Below the pieces are notes generated by a model. It was not told where the DNA came from. It did not search any database and was given only the letters and a program-made list of their open reading frames with translations. The translations under genes and the position numbers were made by a program. From NCBI RefSeq assembly GCF_000320365.1, contig NZ_ANIN01000001.1, forward strand, positions 806,001 to 870,000: a stretch of 64,000 nucleotides of DNA, written 5' to 3'. Of this stretch, positions 51,051 to 60,506 are shown piece after piece. The DNA comes from Moraxella macacae 0408225 (GTDB lineage Bacteria; Pseudomonadota; Gammaproteobacteria; Pseudomonadales; Moraxellaceae). How positions within the stretch are numbered: the first letter of the stretch is position 1; the number at the start of each line of letters is the position of its first letter.

Positions 51051-52124
51051 ATGTCTATTGCTGTTTATCTTGCTGAGGGTCAATCCAGTCAACGCGATAT
51101 GCTCCAATCACTACAATCTTTAAAACCGCACTATCCATTACAAATTATTGCATCGCACCGCCATCAGCGTCCTGAAATTTTAAGCTGTGCTGATATTGCC
51201 TATCAAGAACCATACGATGCCAAACTTGCCAAAACACAACATGACAAAACACAACAGATAAAAAACCGCTGTGAATTTGTGATCAATCATGCCAAAAAAC
51301 ATCATGCCAAAGTGTTGCTAACAGGGCGTAATTCAGCAGATTATGAACCCTATCGAACCATGTTGTCTAAGCAAGGGATTCGCTTGTTAACAGGAGCAAT
51401 TGGTAGTGATATGTTAGCAAAAATTAACAATAAATCTGAATTTACCGAATATTGCCAACAACACAACATCAATGTTGCAACCGCTTGGCAGTTTAATAAT
51501 ATAGATGAACTAAAAGCATTATTAAAGCAAAATCAACAAATTTTGCTGTGTGTGAAACCTGTTTCGGGTATTTTTGCCCAAGGTTTTTGGAAGTTGTATT
51601 GTGATGATGACTTGGATAGTTTTGAGCATTTGTATATGACGGATAATAAAAATATCACCTTAAGCCAATTTATTTCTGCTTATGAACACAGTCTAAAAAT
51701 GCAAACCAAACCAATTCCTATGTTATTAATGCCTTATTTATCAGGGCGTGAGTATTCTATTGATGTGGTGTGTGAACGCGGCGAGGTGTTGGGAGCGGTT
51801 ACGCGTTACAAAAAAGGCAATGTGCAGTATTTGGGTTATGACAGTGATGTGATGGCGGTGGTGATACCGCTGATTCGGCTGTTTGGTTGTGATGGAATTG
51901 TGAGTGTGCAAACCAAAGCTGATGATACAGGTAAACATCATGTACTGGAAATTAACAGTCGTCCGTCGGGTGGTATTGGCTATACTGTGCATAGTGGTGT
52001 GGATTTAACTCAATTGGCTTTTTTGTATTTTTCTGGATTAATTGATAAGCCAAACTTAACAAAAATAAGCGAAAAAATTCAGCCTTGTGCGGTGCGACCT
52101 TTGATGACAAGTGTTAAGATTTAG
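51051..52124 (+). CDS. ATP-grasp domain protein of unknown substrate
   Basis: 357 residues from the ATG at 51051 with AGGAA upstream. An N-terminal Rossmann-like part (ASHRHQRPEI, VLLTGRNSADYE) precedes an ATP-grasp fold: LLCVKPVSG (ATP lysine), LLMPYLSGREYSIDVV and HVLEINSRPSGGIGY (Mg-binding Glu/Asn). ATP-grasp enzymes join a carboxylate to an amine or thiol through acyl phosphate. A TerC-family gene follows and a TerD-family gene lies 7.5 kb away; ATP-grasp enzymes are known partners of Ter gene sets. That link is inference. Confidence 0.8.
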   Translation: MSIAVYLAEGQSSQRDMLQSLQSLKPHYPLQIIASHRHQRPEILSCADIAYQEPYDAKLAKTQHDKTQQIKNRCEFVINHAKKHHAKVLLTGRNSADYEPYRTMLSKQGIRLLTGAIGSDMLAKINNKSEFTEYCQQHNINVATAWQFNNIDELKALLKQNQQILLCVKPVSGIFAQGFWKLYCDDDLDSFEHLYMTDNKNITLSQFISAYEHSLKMQTKPIPMLLMPYLSGREYSIDVVCERGEVLGAVTRYKKGNVQYLGYDSDVMAVVIPLIRLFGCDGIVSVQTKADDTGKHHVLEINSRPSGGIGYTVHSGVDLTQLAFLYFSGLIDKPNLTKISEKIQPCAVRPLMTSVKI

Positions 52125-52455
52125 TAAAGATTAAGATCTGGTTTTATAAAAGTTAAAATAACCTTAAATATTAAGCCAATCGGTTGCTAAGAAAATTGCA
52201 ATTCTTTACTATTTTTTACGTTTTGCCTCTTGTTTTTTGTTAAATTATCTTGAAAATAGATGGGTTAACCAAATTGTCGTTCCTAAAATCGCAACAATTA
52301 ATCGTACAACAATTAATCGTACAAAAAATAATCGCAAAAAGTGGTGCAAGGGTTAATGTGCCACTTTTTATGATGCTTGGTTTTATTATGCTTGTTTTTT
52401 GTGCAAAATGTGTGTATAAAATGGTGTTGGTAGCTTATTTAACTTTTGGAAATTG
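52125..52455. other. Gap before the TerC-family gene
   Basis: 331 bp. Contains tandem CAATTAATCGTACAA units (about 52292-52325) and the terminator at 52336. A TTG-started 68-codon frame here is probably not a gene. No yybP-ykoY riboswitch is recognisable. Confidence 0.6.
52336..52369 (+). terminator. Terminator or attenuator upstream of the TerC-family gene
   Basis: AAAAAGTGG (52336-52344) pairs with CCACTTTTT (52361-52369). It lies 210 bp after the ATP-grasp stop and 87 bp before the next start, so it may be a leader attenuator rather than a gene-end terminator. Confidence 0.7.
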
Positions 52456-53538
52456 ATGAGTATGATGAAAAATTTAAAGCATTTTTATTTTGACATCGTG
52501 TTTACGATTGTCGCCCTTGCAGTTGCAGGCTGGTGGGGATTGGCGCACGGTGGTGTGGCGGCAATGATGTCAGCGTTGTTTGTTACGCTTATTTTGGCGG
52601 TGATGGAAGTTTCATTGTCGTTTGATAATGCTGTGGTGAATGCGTCGGTGTTAAAGCATTGGGATAAGTTTTGGAAAACCATTTTTTTAACTGCAGGCAT
52701 GTTGATTGCGGTGTTTGGTATGCGTTTGGTATTTCCAATTGTGATTGTGGCGGTTACAGCAGATATGAGTATGGGTTCGGTGGTGGATTTGGCGTTAAAC
52801 AATCCAAAAGAATATTCCGCCAAACTTTTGGCACATCATGCTGAAATTGCTGCTTTTGGTGGTATGTTTTTGTTGCTTGTGTTTTTAAACTTTTTGTTTG
52901 ATGAAAAAGAAGTGCTGTGGTTTGAATGGTTAGAACGCAAATTGGCTCGTTTTGGCAAAGTGGACGCCATGAGCGTATTTGTTGCTATGGTGATTTTGGC
53001 GTTGTTTTTGTTGGGGGTTGAAGAAGCCCATAAAGGGGCGGTGTTAATTGCAGGCTTTTTTGGGATTTTGGTGTATTTGGGCGTCAATGTATTGTCAAGT
53101 ATGCTGGAGGGCGAAGATGATGACGAAGAGGCCTCTGGCGTTGATGGCAATGAGGTTGCAGGTGCGGTTGCCAAAGGTGGCATTGCAGGCTTTTTATACC
53201 TTGAGGTATTGGACGCATCGTTTAGTTTTGACGGCGTGATTGGAGCATTTGCGATTACCAGTGATGTGGTTATTATCATGCTTGGTTTGGCAATTGGTGC
53301 AATGTTTGTGCGTTCTATGACGATTTTTTTGGTAGAAAAAGGCACGCTTGATGAATTTGTGTATTTGGAACATGGGGCGCATTATGCAATTGGTGCGTTG
53401 GCAATTATTATGCTCCTTGCGACCATGCACATCGAAGTGCCTGAAGTGGTTACGGGCTTGATTGGCATTGCGTTTATTGTGTGGGCGGTGATTAATTCCA
53501 TTTCGTATAACAAACGTCAAGCAATAGATAACGATTGA
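52456..53538 (+). CDS. TerC-family (DUF475) integral membrane protein
   Basis: 360 residues, nine or so TM helices. The family signatures MEVSLSFDNAVVNASVL and LEVLDASFSFDGVIGAFAIT with membrane aspartates, and DEKEVLWFEWLE, identify the DUF475 branch of the TerC/Alx family. An acidic cytosolic loop (EGEDDDEEASGVDG) splits the two halves. The family is linked to metal ion (manganese, tellurite) homeostasis. The start is ATG at 52456 with TGGA upstream; ATG 52462 is possible. It ends at a terminator shared with pepA. Confidence 0.9.
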   Translation: MSMMKNLKHFYFDIVFTIVALAVAGWWGLAHGGVAAMMSALFVTLILAVMEVSLSFDNAVVNASVLKHWDKFWKTIFLTAGMLIAVFGMRLVFPIVIVAVTADMSMGSVVDLALNNPKEYSAKLLAHHAEIAAFGGMFLLLVFLNFLFDEKEVLWFEWLERKLARFGKVDAMSVFVAMVILALFLLGVEEAHKGAVLIAGFFGILVYLGVNVLSSMLEGEDDDEEASGVDGNEVAGAVAKGGIAGFLYLEVLDASFSFDGVIGAFAITSDVVIIMLGLAIGAMFVRSMTIFLVEKGTLDEFVYLEHGAHYAIGALAIIMLLATMHIEVPEVVTGLIGIAFIVWAVINSISYNKRQAIDND

Positions 53539-53587
53539 TAAACTTATATTTTACCATAACTTAACTGGTTTATCATAACTTAACGCT

Positions 53588-53624
53588 AAAACCCAAAGGT
53601 TGCTTATAAGCCTTTGGGTTTTTT
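53588..53624. terminator. Bidirectional terminator between the TerC-family gene and pepA
   Basis: AAAACCCAAAGG pairs with CCTTTGGGTTTT, then TT. A strong symmetric hairpin between convergent genes. A triplet of CAAACTTTATTTTT-like repeats follows (53637-53680). Confidence 0.85.
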
Positions 53625-53670
53625 ATTGGTGTGCGTTTCAAACTTTATTTTATTTTTCAAACTTTATTTT

Positions 53671-55179
53671 TCAAACTTTATTTTTTAAGTAGTGAAGCAA
53701 CAGTGGTACGGGACGACCGGTGCTATGGGCTTTACTGCCTGATACCCACGCCGTGCCTGCAATATCCAAATGAGCCCAAGGTATGTCATTCACAAAACGC
53801 GATAAAAAACAACCGGCGGTAATTGAACCTGCTGCTCTTCCGCCAATATTTTGCACATCAGCAAAATGTGAGTTTAGTTGTTCTTGATAATCATCATCTA
53901 GTGGCAAATGCCAAACACGATCATAAGCTTCTTCGCTGGCTTGTTCTAACTCAAAAATCACATCTTCGTCATTGCTAAACAATCCAGTTCGCACATTGCC
54001 TAAGGCAATCACGCATGCCCCTGTTAATGTTGCAACATCAATGATAACGCTTGGGTTGTATTGTTGCACATAGGTAAGGGTGTCGCACAATACCAAACGC
54101 CCTTCGGCATCGGTGTTTAAAATTTCCACCGTTGTGCCATTCATAGCGGTAACGATATCACCCGGACGCGTGGCATTGCCTGAGGGCATGTTTTCAGCAC
54201 AGGCTAACGCACCGACGACTTGTAGGGGCAAACGAGCCTCGCACAAGGCTTTTATTGCTCCCAGTACGCTTGCTGATCCGCCCATGTCAAACTTCATTTC
54301 ACCCATGCCTTCACTGGGTTTGAGTGAAATGCCACCTGTGTCAAAAGTTACGCCTTTACCGACCAGTACAATTGGTTCTGCCAGTTTTTCTGCTTTTTTG
54401 GTTTTTTTGGTAGGTTTTGTGGTGTTTAAGCCATTGTACTCCAATAGCACAAGTTTGCCCTCTTTTTCTGAACCGCGCGATACGGCCAAAAAGCAGTTCA
54501 TGCCTAATTTTTCCATGTCTTTTTCGCCCAATACTTTTACGGTTAAGACATCAGGGTATTGTTTGGCAAGGGCGTGTGCTTGTTTTGCCATAAACGCAGG
54601 AAAACACACATTTGGCGGTTCATTGGCTACATCTTTGGTAAGTGATTGTCCGGCAAAAATCGCATTTTGCAAGGATAATTGTTGTTCATAATTTGTCAAA
54701 TTATTCACGGTTACGGATAAATCAATTTGGCTTAACAAGGGCTTATCTGCTTTTTGTGATTTATACGTATCAAAACAATAACTGCTGTTTAATAACGCCA
54801 AACTAAATTGTCCAAATTGTACTTCATCTAAACAATCTTGCAAATAAATCGTCGCGGATTTGTGAGTTTTTGCCAAAGCGTTATAAATACTGTTTGCAAT
54901 TTTTTGCAAATGTCCACCGGTTAATTTGTCAATACTGCCTATTCCAACCAACAATATTGCTTCGGCGGTTTTTAAATCAAGGTGCAAAAACGTTTCAGCA
55001 ACTTTGCCACGGATTTGACTGGCCTGTATCAAATTTTTTAGTGAATCTTGTGCATTGTCATTTTTTTGTAATAATTGTTTGTTATCATCGATAAGATAAA
55101 CGCAACAACTGTGTTTTTGACTTTTTTTTGGGTTTTTTTTGCCCAAATTTAGGGTAAGTTTTAGGGTTTTGGTTGTCAT
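53671..55179 (-). CDS. pepA: Leucyl aminopeptidase PepA (M17)
   Basis: 502 residues. Metal and active-site motifs: GKGVTFDTGGISLKPS (Lys, Asp), MKFDMGGSA, and the signature NTDAEGRLVL. The C-terminal catalytic domain is complete. The N-terminus begins with a Lys-rich stretch (GKKNPKKSQKHS). PepA trims peptides and in E. coli also binds DNA. In many relatives pepA is divergent from lptF and followed by holC; here a Pit transporter lies between pepA and lptF and holC is absent. Confidence 0.96.
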   Translation of the reverse strand: MTTKTLKLTLNLGKKNPKKSQKHSCCVYLIDDNKQLLQKNDNAQDSLKNLIQASQIRGKVAETFLHLDLKTAEAILLVGIGSIDKLTGGHLQKIANSIYNALAKTHKSATIYLQDCLDEVQFGQFSLALLNSSYCFDTYKSQKADKPLLSQIDLSVTVNNLTNYEQQLSLQNAIFAGQSLTKDVANEPPNVCFPAFMAKQAHALAKQYPDVLTVKVLGEKDMEKLGMNCFLAVSRGSEKEGKLVLLEYNGLNTTKPTKKTKKAEKLAEPIVLVGKGVTFDTGGISLKPSEGMGEMKFDMGGSASVLGAIKALCEARLPLQVVGALACAENMPSGNATRPGDIVTAMNGTTVEILNTDAEGRLVLCDTLTYVQQYNPSVIIDVATLTGACVIALGNVRTGLFSNDEDVIFELEQASEEAYDRVWHLPLDDDYQEQLNSHFADVQNIGGRAAGSITAGCFLSRFVNDIPWAHLDIAGTAWVSGSKAHSTGRPVPLLLHYLKNKV

Positions 55180-55538
55180 ATTATTCCTTGATCTTAAAGT
55201 TTAAAAACCTTAATGGGTGAAGTTGTGTCAAAATGTTTTATAAAACCAATTTAAAAAATCAGTTTGGTTAATGATTAGTTTAGCATATTTTTGCAAAATA
55301 AGGTGAGGGGTCGATCATAATAATTGACGATAAACAATCAACCATAAACAATCGGTAAATCTGTCGTAACTTTATGCCTGATTTATGTTAAAATGATGAA
55401 GCTAAAATGAGTTATTGACAAAGCAATAAATTGACAAAGCAATAACAAGTCGTGAACAAAGTCGTGCAAATTTTTTGCCAAAGTTTTAAGTTCGTGTAAG
55501 ACGATTGGTTTTGCCAATTAATTTTGAGGATTTAATAA
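55180..55538. other. Divergent pepA/pit promoter region
   Basis: 359 bp. Holds tandem GACAAAGCAATAA and ATAAACAATC duplications. I looked for a Pho box because a phosphate transporter follows; CTGTCGTAACTTTATG (about 55359) resembles one half only. Confidence 0.5.
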
Positions 55539-57155
55539 ATGAATACCACTCAGCAGGGCGTACATGGCACAATGCCAAAACAGGCGACGCCGTTTGCAGG
55601 CAATGTATTTTTTGCACTGATTATGGTGCTGTCCATGTTGTATTTTATGTGGTGGGGTTATGGTTATACCTTGCAACAACAGGTGCTGTTGTTTTTGGTG
55701 GCAACTTTTTTTGGCGTGTTTATGGCGTTTAACATTGGCGGTAACGATGTGGCGAACTCGTTTGGAACATCGGTCGGTGCAGGGACGTTGACAGTAACTC
55801 AAGCCTTGATTGTAGCGGCGGTGTTTGAGGTGTCTGGGGCGATTTTGGCAGGGGCACAAGTTACTGATACCATTCGCAGTGGCATTGTGGATTTGGGCGG
55901 TTTGCAGGTTACGCCCAATCAATTTATTTATGTGATGTTATCGGCATTGATGGCGGCGGCGTTTTGGTTGTTGTTTGCTACCAAAAAAGGCTTGCCTGTT
56001 TCTACCACGCATGCCATTATCGGCGGTATTGTTGGAAGTTCTATCGTACTGGGTATTAACCTTGGTGGCTCCGAGCTTGCGTTATCAACGATTAAATGGC
56101 GTGAAATTGGTAAAATTGCAATTTCGTGGGTGTTATCACCTTTGTTAGGTGGCGTGATTTCCTACTTGATTTATGGGCATGTGAAAAAATATATTTTATC
56201 ATACAACGATCGCATGGAAGAAAAAGTGCGTGCGATTAAAGCCAAAAAAAGAGCATTAAAACAACAGCACAAAGAAGAATTGGATGCGTTAAACGAACAC
56301 GAAAAACTCACTTATACCACAGCATTGCTACAAGATCATGAATTGCTACAAGAAAAAGATTGCGACCGAGATGAACTTGCGACGCCGTATTATCAAGCCA
56401 TGTATGACATTGAAAAAGAACGCGACAGTTTGGATACTTTAAAAGCGTTAAAATTTTGGGTGCCACTTATGGCGGGTGCAGGCAGTATGATAATGACTGC
56501 TATGGTGGTATTTAAGGGTTTAAAACATACGGATTTGGGTTTTAGTACCTTGCAAGCGAGTTTGATTATTGGCATGATCGGAGCGTTGATTTGGCTTACC
56601 GCTTTTGTTTATACCAAAACCATTCGTGGCAAACATAAAGAAGATTTGACAAAGGCCACTTTTATTATGTTTAGCTGGATGCAAGTGTTTACCGCATCGG
56701 CGTTTGCGTTTAGTCATGGTTCCAATGACATTGCCAATGCAGTAGGCCCATTTGTGGCAATTTTAGATGTGATTCGTAACAATGCTTTGGCCGCTGAAGC
56801 GAGTGTACCGGCACCTGTTATGGTAACTTTTGGTGTGTCGCTCATCGTTGGTTTGTGGTTTATTGGCAAAGAGGTTATCCAAACTGTTGGCACAAAACTT
56901 GCTGAAATGCACCCTGCTTCGGGCTTTTCGGCAGAATTGTCAGCGGCCGCTGTGGTTATGGGGGCATCTTCGCTTGGGCTTCCTGTCTCAAGCACGCATA
57001 TTTTGGTGGGGGCGGTGCTTGGCATTGGTATGGTGAACAAAAATACCAATTGGGCGTTAATGAAACCAATTGGACTTGCGTGGGTGATTACCTTGCCTGT
57101 ATCGGCGTTATTGGCTTCGCTCGGTTATGTAATTTTAAACCGTGCATTTGGTTAA
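55539..57155 (+). CDS. pit: Pit-family inorganic phosphate transporter
   Basis: 538 residues, about ten TM helices in two repeats, each with the family motif: NIGGNDVANSFGTSVGAGTLT near 68-88 and FSHGSNDIANAVGPFVA near 390-406 (quoted in part). A central cytoplasmic domain of about 100 residues is helical and highly charged (KAKKRALKQQHKEELDALNE). Low-affinity, proton- or cation-coupled phosphate (metal-phosphate) uptake. A terminator follows, so it is a single-gene unit. Confidence 0.92.
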   Translation: MNTTQQGVHGTMPKQATPFAGNVFFALIMVLSMLYFMWWGYGYTLQQQVLLFLVATFFGVFMAFNIGGNDVANSFGTSVGAGTLTVTQALIVAAVFEVSGAILAGAQVTDTIRSGIVDLGGLQVTPNQFIYVMLSALMAAAFWLLFATKKGLPVSTTHAIIGGIVGSSIVLGINLGGSELALSTIKWREIGKIAISWVLSPLLGGVISYLIYGHVKKYILSYNDRMEEKVRAIKAKKRALKQQHKEELDALNEHEKLTYTTALLQDHELLQEKDCDRDELATPYYQAMYDIEKERDSLDTLKALKFWVPLMAGAGSMIMTAMVVFKGLKHTDLGFSTLQASLIIGMIGALIWLTAFVYTKTIRGKHKEDLTKATFIMFSWMQVFTASAFAFSHGSNDIANAVGPFVAILDVIRNNALAAEASVPAPVMVTFGVSLIVGLWFIGKEVIQTVGTKLAEMHPASGFSAELSAAAVVMGASSLGLPVSSTHILVGAVLGIGMVNKNTNWALMKPIGLAWVITLPVSALLASLGYVILNRAFG

Positions 57156-57194
57156 TTTTTCTAAAAATAAAAACAATTTTTTTTAAAAAGTAAA

Positions 57195-57229
57195 AATAAG
57201 GCGTTTGTCAAATTCGCCTTATTTTTTTT
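57195..57229 (+). terminator. Terminator after pit
   Basis: AATAAGGCG (57195-57203) pairs with CGCCTTATT (57215-57223), then TTTTTT. Confidence 0.85.
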
Positions 57230-57295
57230 GGTTTTGGCAAAATTATGCTATAATTTTTTGATTTATTTTGGATTTTTTGACAAAGGCGGTATGAA

Positions 57296-58402
57296 TTGAT
57301 TTTACGGCGTTATATGATTGCCCAAGTGGCAACCACCACCACGGTTGTGCTGTTATTTTTAATGGTATTAATGCTTGGTGGGCGGTTGATTCGCTACTTT
57401 GGTATGGTAGCTGAGGGTCAATTGAACATCGGTTTTTTGTTTAACTTGATGATTTATAATTTGCCAAGTTTTTTGGAGCTGATTTTACCGTTGTCGTTTT
57501 TTGTGGCGTTAATGTTGGTGTTGGGGCGAATGTATGTTGAACATGAGATGAGTGTGCTGTTTTCCAGTGGGCAAAGTCGTGGGCGGATCACAGGCTTGAT
57601 GTTGCCGTTGATTTTGCTGTTGTTTTTGTTAGAAGCAGGCATAAGTCTGTGGGCAAAACCGTATGGCGTGGCAAAAACCGAAAAAATTTGGCAAACCCAG
57701 TCGTTAAACAATGCGTTTGATTTGGTCAAACCAAAAACCTTTATCAACAGTGGCAATTATCATGTGTATGTTGATTCTATGGATAAAAATACGCGCACGC
57801 TAAATGATATTTACATTGTCCAAAAAGCTCCAAAAACCGCCACTAAAGATGTGATTATTACCGCCAAACAAGCAAAGCAAAGCCTAGGTTATGCCAATGA
57901 CTCTTTTACGCGTTTGGTGCTATTATCAGGCAAGCGTTATGAAATTGACACGGACAATCGCATTTATAACCAAACCCATTTTGAACGCTACCAAATCAGT
58001 ATTGCCAAACCCAATCGTGCAGATCAACAAACAGAAAATGTGATCGCTCAATCAACCAAACAATTGTTAGCCAATTGGCAAAAAAGCACTGTTCAAGCAG
58101 AGCTTGGTTATCGTTTCAGTTTGCCATTTTTGATTGTCATTGCCAGTATGTTGGCTACGCCACTTGCTCAAGTAGAGCCGCGTCAAGGACGTTGGTTGCG
58201 TTTGTTGCCTGCGATTTTGGTATTTGTGGCGGTGGCTGTGAGTGTTATTTCGCTAAAAACTGGTGTTAGTAAACAAAAGTTCAGTGTAGCGGCGTATGCG
58301 TGGTTTGTCATAGCGGTGATGTTGCTATGTTTGTGGCTGAATTGGCAACAACGCATTGTCTATCGTTTGCGTCATCGTATGCCAATCAGTGCAAAAGTTT
58401 AG
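57296..58402 (+). CDS. lptF: LPS export permease LptF
   Basis: Inner-membrane half of the LptB2FG transporter that lifts lipopolysaccharide out of the membrane. 368 residues: six TM helices with a periplasmic jellyroll domain between TM3 and TM4 (about 130-265). EHEMSVLFSSGQSRGRI is the coupling-helix region. The start is TTG at 57296 with AAAGGCGG upstream; the ATG at 57291 is followed by a stop two codons later. lptG starts 10 bp later. Confidence 0.93.
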   Translation: MILRRYMIAQVATTTTVVLLFLMVLMLGGRLIRYFGMVAEGQLNIGFLFNLMIYNLPSFLELILPLSFFVALMLVLGRMYVEHEMSVLFSSGQSRGRITGLMLPLILLLFLLEAGISLWAKPYGVAKTEKIWQTQSLNNAFDLVKPKTFINSGNYHVYVDSMDKNTRTLNDIYIVQKAPKTATKDVIITAKQAKQSLGYANDSFTRLVLLSGKRYEIDTDNRIYNQTHFERYQISIAKPNRADQQTENVIAQSTKQLLANWQKSTVQAELGYRFSLPFLIVIASMLATPLAQVEPRQGRWLRLLPAILVFVAVAVSVISLKTGVSKQKFSVAAYAWFVIAVMLLCLWLNWQQRIVYRLRHRMPISAKV

Positions 58403-58412
58403 GAAATGTTGT

Positions 58413-59534
58413 ATGTTTTGCCAACAAATTTTAAAAAATTATGTGCGTAAACAGGCTTTTTTTGCAATTTTAGGGGCGATTGTTGGCTTGACATTGTTAA
58501 AATCTTTTTTTGATTATTTGAGTCAAATTGAGGATATTAACAGCAGTTACAATTATTTAGATGCTTTATATTATATCGTATTATCCACGCCACAAAGTTT
58601 ACAATTTTATATGCCAATTGGGGCAATGGTCGGTGCTGTGATAGGCTTAGGTTTATTGGCAAATAACAGTGAATTAACCGTGATACAAGCGGCAGGGCTT
58701 AGCCGTTTTCGTATCGTATCGTGGGTTATGCAGCCTGCGATGATTTTTGTGCTAATCGGTTTGTTGCTTAGCCAATTTGTCATTCCTACCACCAACAAAC
58801 TGGCAGGGCAGATCAAAAGCCAACAAGTGTTTATTTCTACAGCGTTAAACGGTTATTGGCAAAAAACCGATGATCAAATTATTCATATTGATTACGCAGA
58901 CACACAAGGAAAACTTAAAAATATAAAAATTTGGCAATTGACAAAAGGCGAATTAAAAAGCGTTATCCGTGCAGATACGGGTAATTTTTACCAATTTTCA
59001 AGTGCTTACGATCCAAATGTTTACCACGCAGAGGCATCAGGTTTGCACAACAAATCAGGTTGGGTGCTTAACAATGTGCAACAAATTAACATTCATGCTG
59101 ATAACACAAGCAGTCTTACAACGCATAAACAATTGTTTGCCAAATTACCGATTGAACCTGGCTCCATTTATCTATTGACCCTGCACCCTGCCGATATGTC
59201 GCTTAGTGATTTGTTGCAACATCAGCGTTTATTGGCAAAAGACAACCATCGTTCCTTGATACATGAGGTAACATTTTGGCAAAAACTGTTATCACCTTTT
59301 GCGGTGTTATCACTTGTGTTGGTGGCGTGTTCGTTCGTGTTTGGATCGCTGCGCAGCCAAAGTTTGGGTTTTCGTTTGGTGCTTGCGTTATTGGTGGGGT
59401 TGTTGTTTAGCTATACTCAAGATTTGGTAGGATTTATTAGTTTATCTACAGAATTTTCGCCGTTATTTATGGTGCTGTTACCGATTGTGTTAAGTGCGAC
59501 TATCGGAATTTATCTGGTTAAACGCAACACATAA
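58413..59534 (+). CDS. lptG: LPS export permease LptG
   Basis: Partner of LptF, 373 residues, with the same six-TM layout and a periplasmic domain at about 130-265. NNSELTVIQAAGLSRFRI is the coupling-helix region typical of LptG. The ATG at 58413 has AGGAAA that overlaps the lptF stop, so translation is coupled. No lptA, lptB or lptC is near. Confidence 0.93.
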   Translation: MFCQQILKNYVRKQAFFAILGAIVGLTLLKSFFDYLSQIEDINSSYNYLDALYYIVLSTPQSLQFYMPIGAMVGAVIGLGLLANNSELTVIQAAGLSRFRIVSWVMQPAMIFVLIGLLLSQFVIPTTNKLAGQIKSQQVFISTALNGYWQKTDDQIIHIDYADTQGKLKNIKIWQLTKGELKSVIRADTGNFYQFSSAYDPNVYHAEASGLHNKSGWVLNNVQQINIHADNTSSLTTHKQLFAKLPIEPGSIYLLTLHPADMSLSDLLQHQRLLAKDNHRSLIHEVTFWQKLLSPFAVLSLVLVACSFVFGSLRSQSLGFRLVLALLVGLLFSYTQDLVGFISLSTEFSPLFMVLLPIVLSATIGIYLVKRNT

Positions 59535-59573
59535 TTAAAAGTACATAATTAAAAGTACATAGTTAAAAGCAAC
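59529..59573. repeat. Tandem ACATAATTAAAAGT units after lptG
   Basis: Three near-identical 15-bp units directly after the lptG stop; the third has one change. Confidence 0.85.
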
Positions 59574-59672
59574 GCATGGTTTAACAAAACACATAACTTT
59601 TGCGTTAAATTCTGTAGATTTTTAAACAATTGTAAAAACTGCAAACAACTATAAATAATTGTTAATTAAAAA

Positions 59673-60251
59673 CTAGCCAATATTGACGCCGTATTGATTG
59701 CACATTGCCAATAAACCGCCAGAATAGCCTTGTCCAACGGCACGGAATTTCCACTCGCCGTTATGGCGATATACTTCACCAAATACCATCGCAGTTTCAA
59801 TGGAATAATCTTCAGCCAAATCAAAACGCACCACTTCCACGCCAGTTTCTTCGTTGACCACGCGAATAAAGGCATTGGCAACTTGACCAAAATTTTGATT
59901 GCGAGCTTGAGCATCATGAATGGTAACGGTTACAATAATTTTACTGACATCGGCAGGCACGAGCGGTAGGTTAACCTTGATGCTTTCATCATCACCGTCG
60001 CCTTGTCCTGTGCGATTGTCGCCTGTGTGTTCTACTGCACCGTTGTTAGATCTAAGTTGATTGTAAAAGATAAAGTCATGATCGCCACGCACTCGCCCAT
60101 TTTCACCCAACAAAAACACACTGGCATCAAGATCAAAATCCGAACCTGATGTAGCACGTTCGTCCCAACCAAGTCCAATTAATAGCTTGTTTAGATTTGG
60201 ATCGGTTTTGGTTAGTGATAAATTACCGCCTTTGTTTAATGAAATTGCCAT
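59673..60251 (-). CDS. TerD-family stress protein
   Basis: 192 residues from the ATG at 60251 with AAGGA 7 bases upstream. TerD calcium-binding fold: [40 protein letters not shown], and [16 protein letters not shown]. Acidic calcium ligands (SDFDLD, DGDDES) are intact. Members confer resistance to tellurite, phage and other stress by an unknown membrane-linked mechanism. It is a lone gene between lptG and lysO; a TerC-family and an ATP-grasp gene lie 6-9 kb away. Confidence 0.92.
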   Translation of the reverse strand: MAISLNKGGNLSLTKTDPNLNKLLIGLGWDERATSGSDFDLDASVFLLGENGRVRGDHDFIFYNQLRSNNGAVEHTGDNRTGQGDGDDESIKVNLPLVPADVSKIIVTVTIHDAQARNQNFGQVANAFIRVVNEETGVEVVRFDLAEDYSIETAMVFGEVYRHNGEWKFRAVGQGYSGGLLAMCNQYGVNIG

Positions 60252-60506
60252 AATTTTTTCCTTAAAATTCAATGCTTATAAAATTCAATGCTTAAAAGCA
60301 CCATGTTTAAAAATGCTTACAATTACAAACAGCAAAGCACGTTGTGCCTTAGTCATATTGTGCTTTAGCAAAGTTATCTTAGCAAAATTATAGGAAAAAT
60401 GCACGTTTTTTTGTCAATTGGTTTAATTTTTGAAAATTAACTTTTAACCATATCGTGAAAAGTATAAAATAACGCTTTTTTGGGTAAGTTTGCTAAATAA
60501 AAGCGT

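Noticed and set aside
52125..52455. yybP-ykoY manganese riboswitch before the TerC-family gene
   Set aside because: Neither the conserved internal-loop sequences nor the four-way layout can be found; only a simple terminator hairpin is present.
52250..52456. 68-codon frame before the TerC-family gene
   Set aside because: TTG start without a ribosome site, made largely of tandem repeats and running through the terminator hairpin.
54080..54691. 203-codon frame opposite pepA
   Set aside because: Antisense to the catalytic core of an intact PepA; no family features.
55340..55400. Pho box before the pit gene
   Set aside because: Only one CTGTC half is seen, with no second half at the 11-bp spacing.
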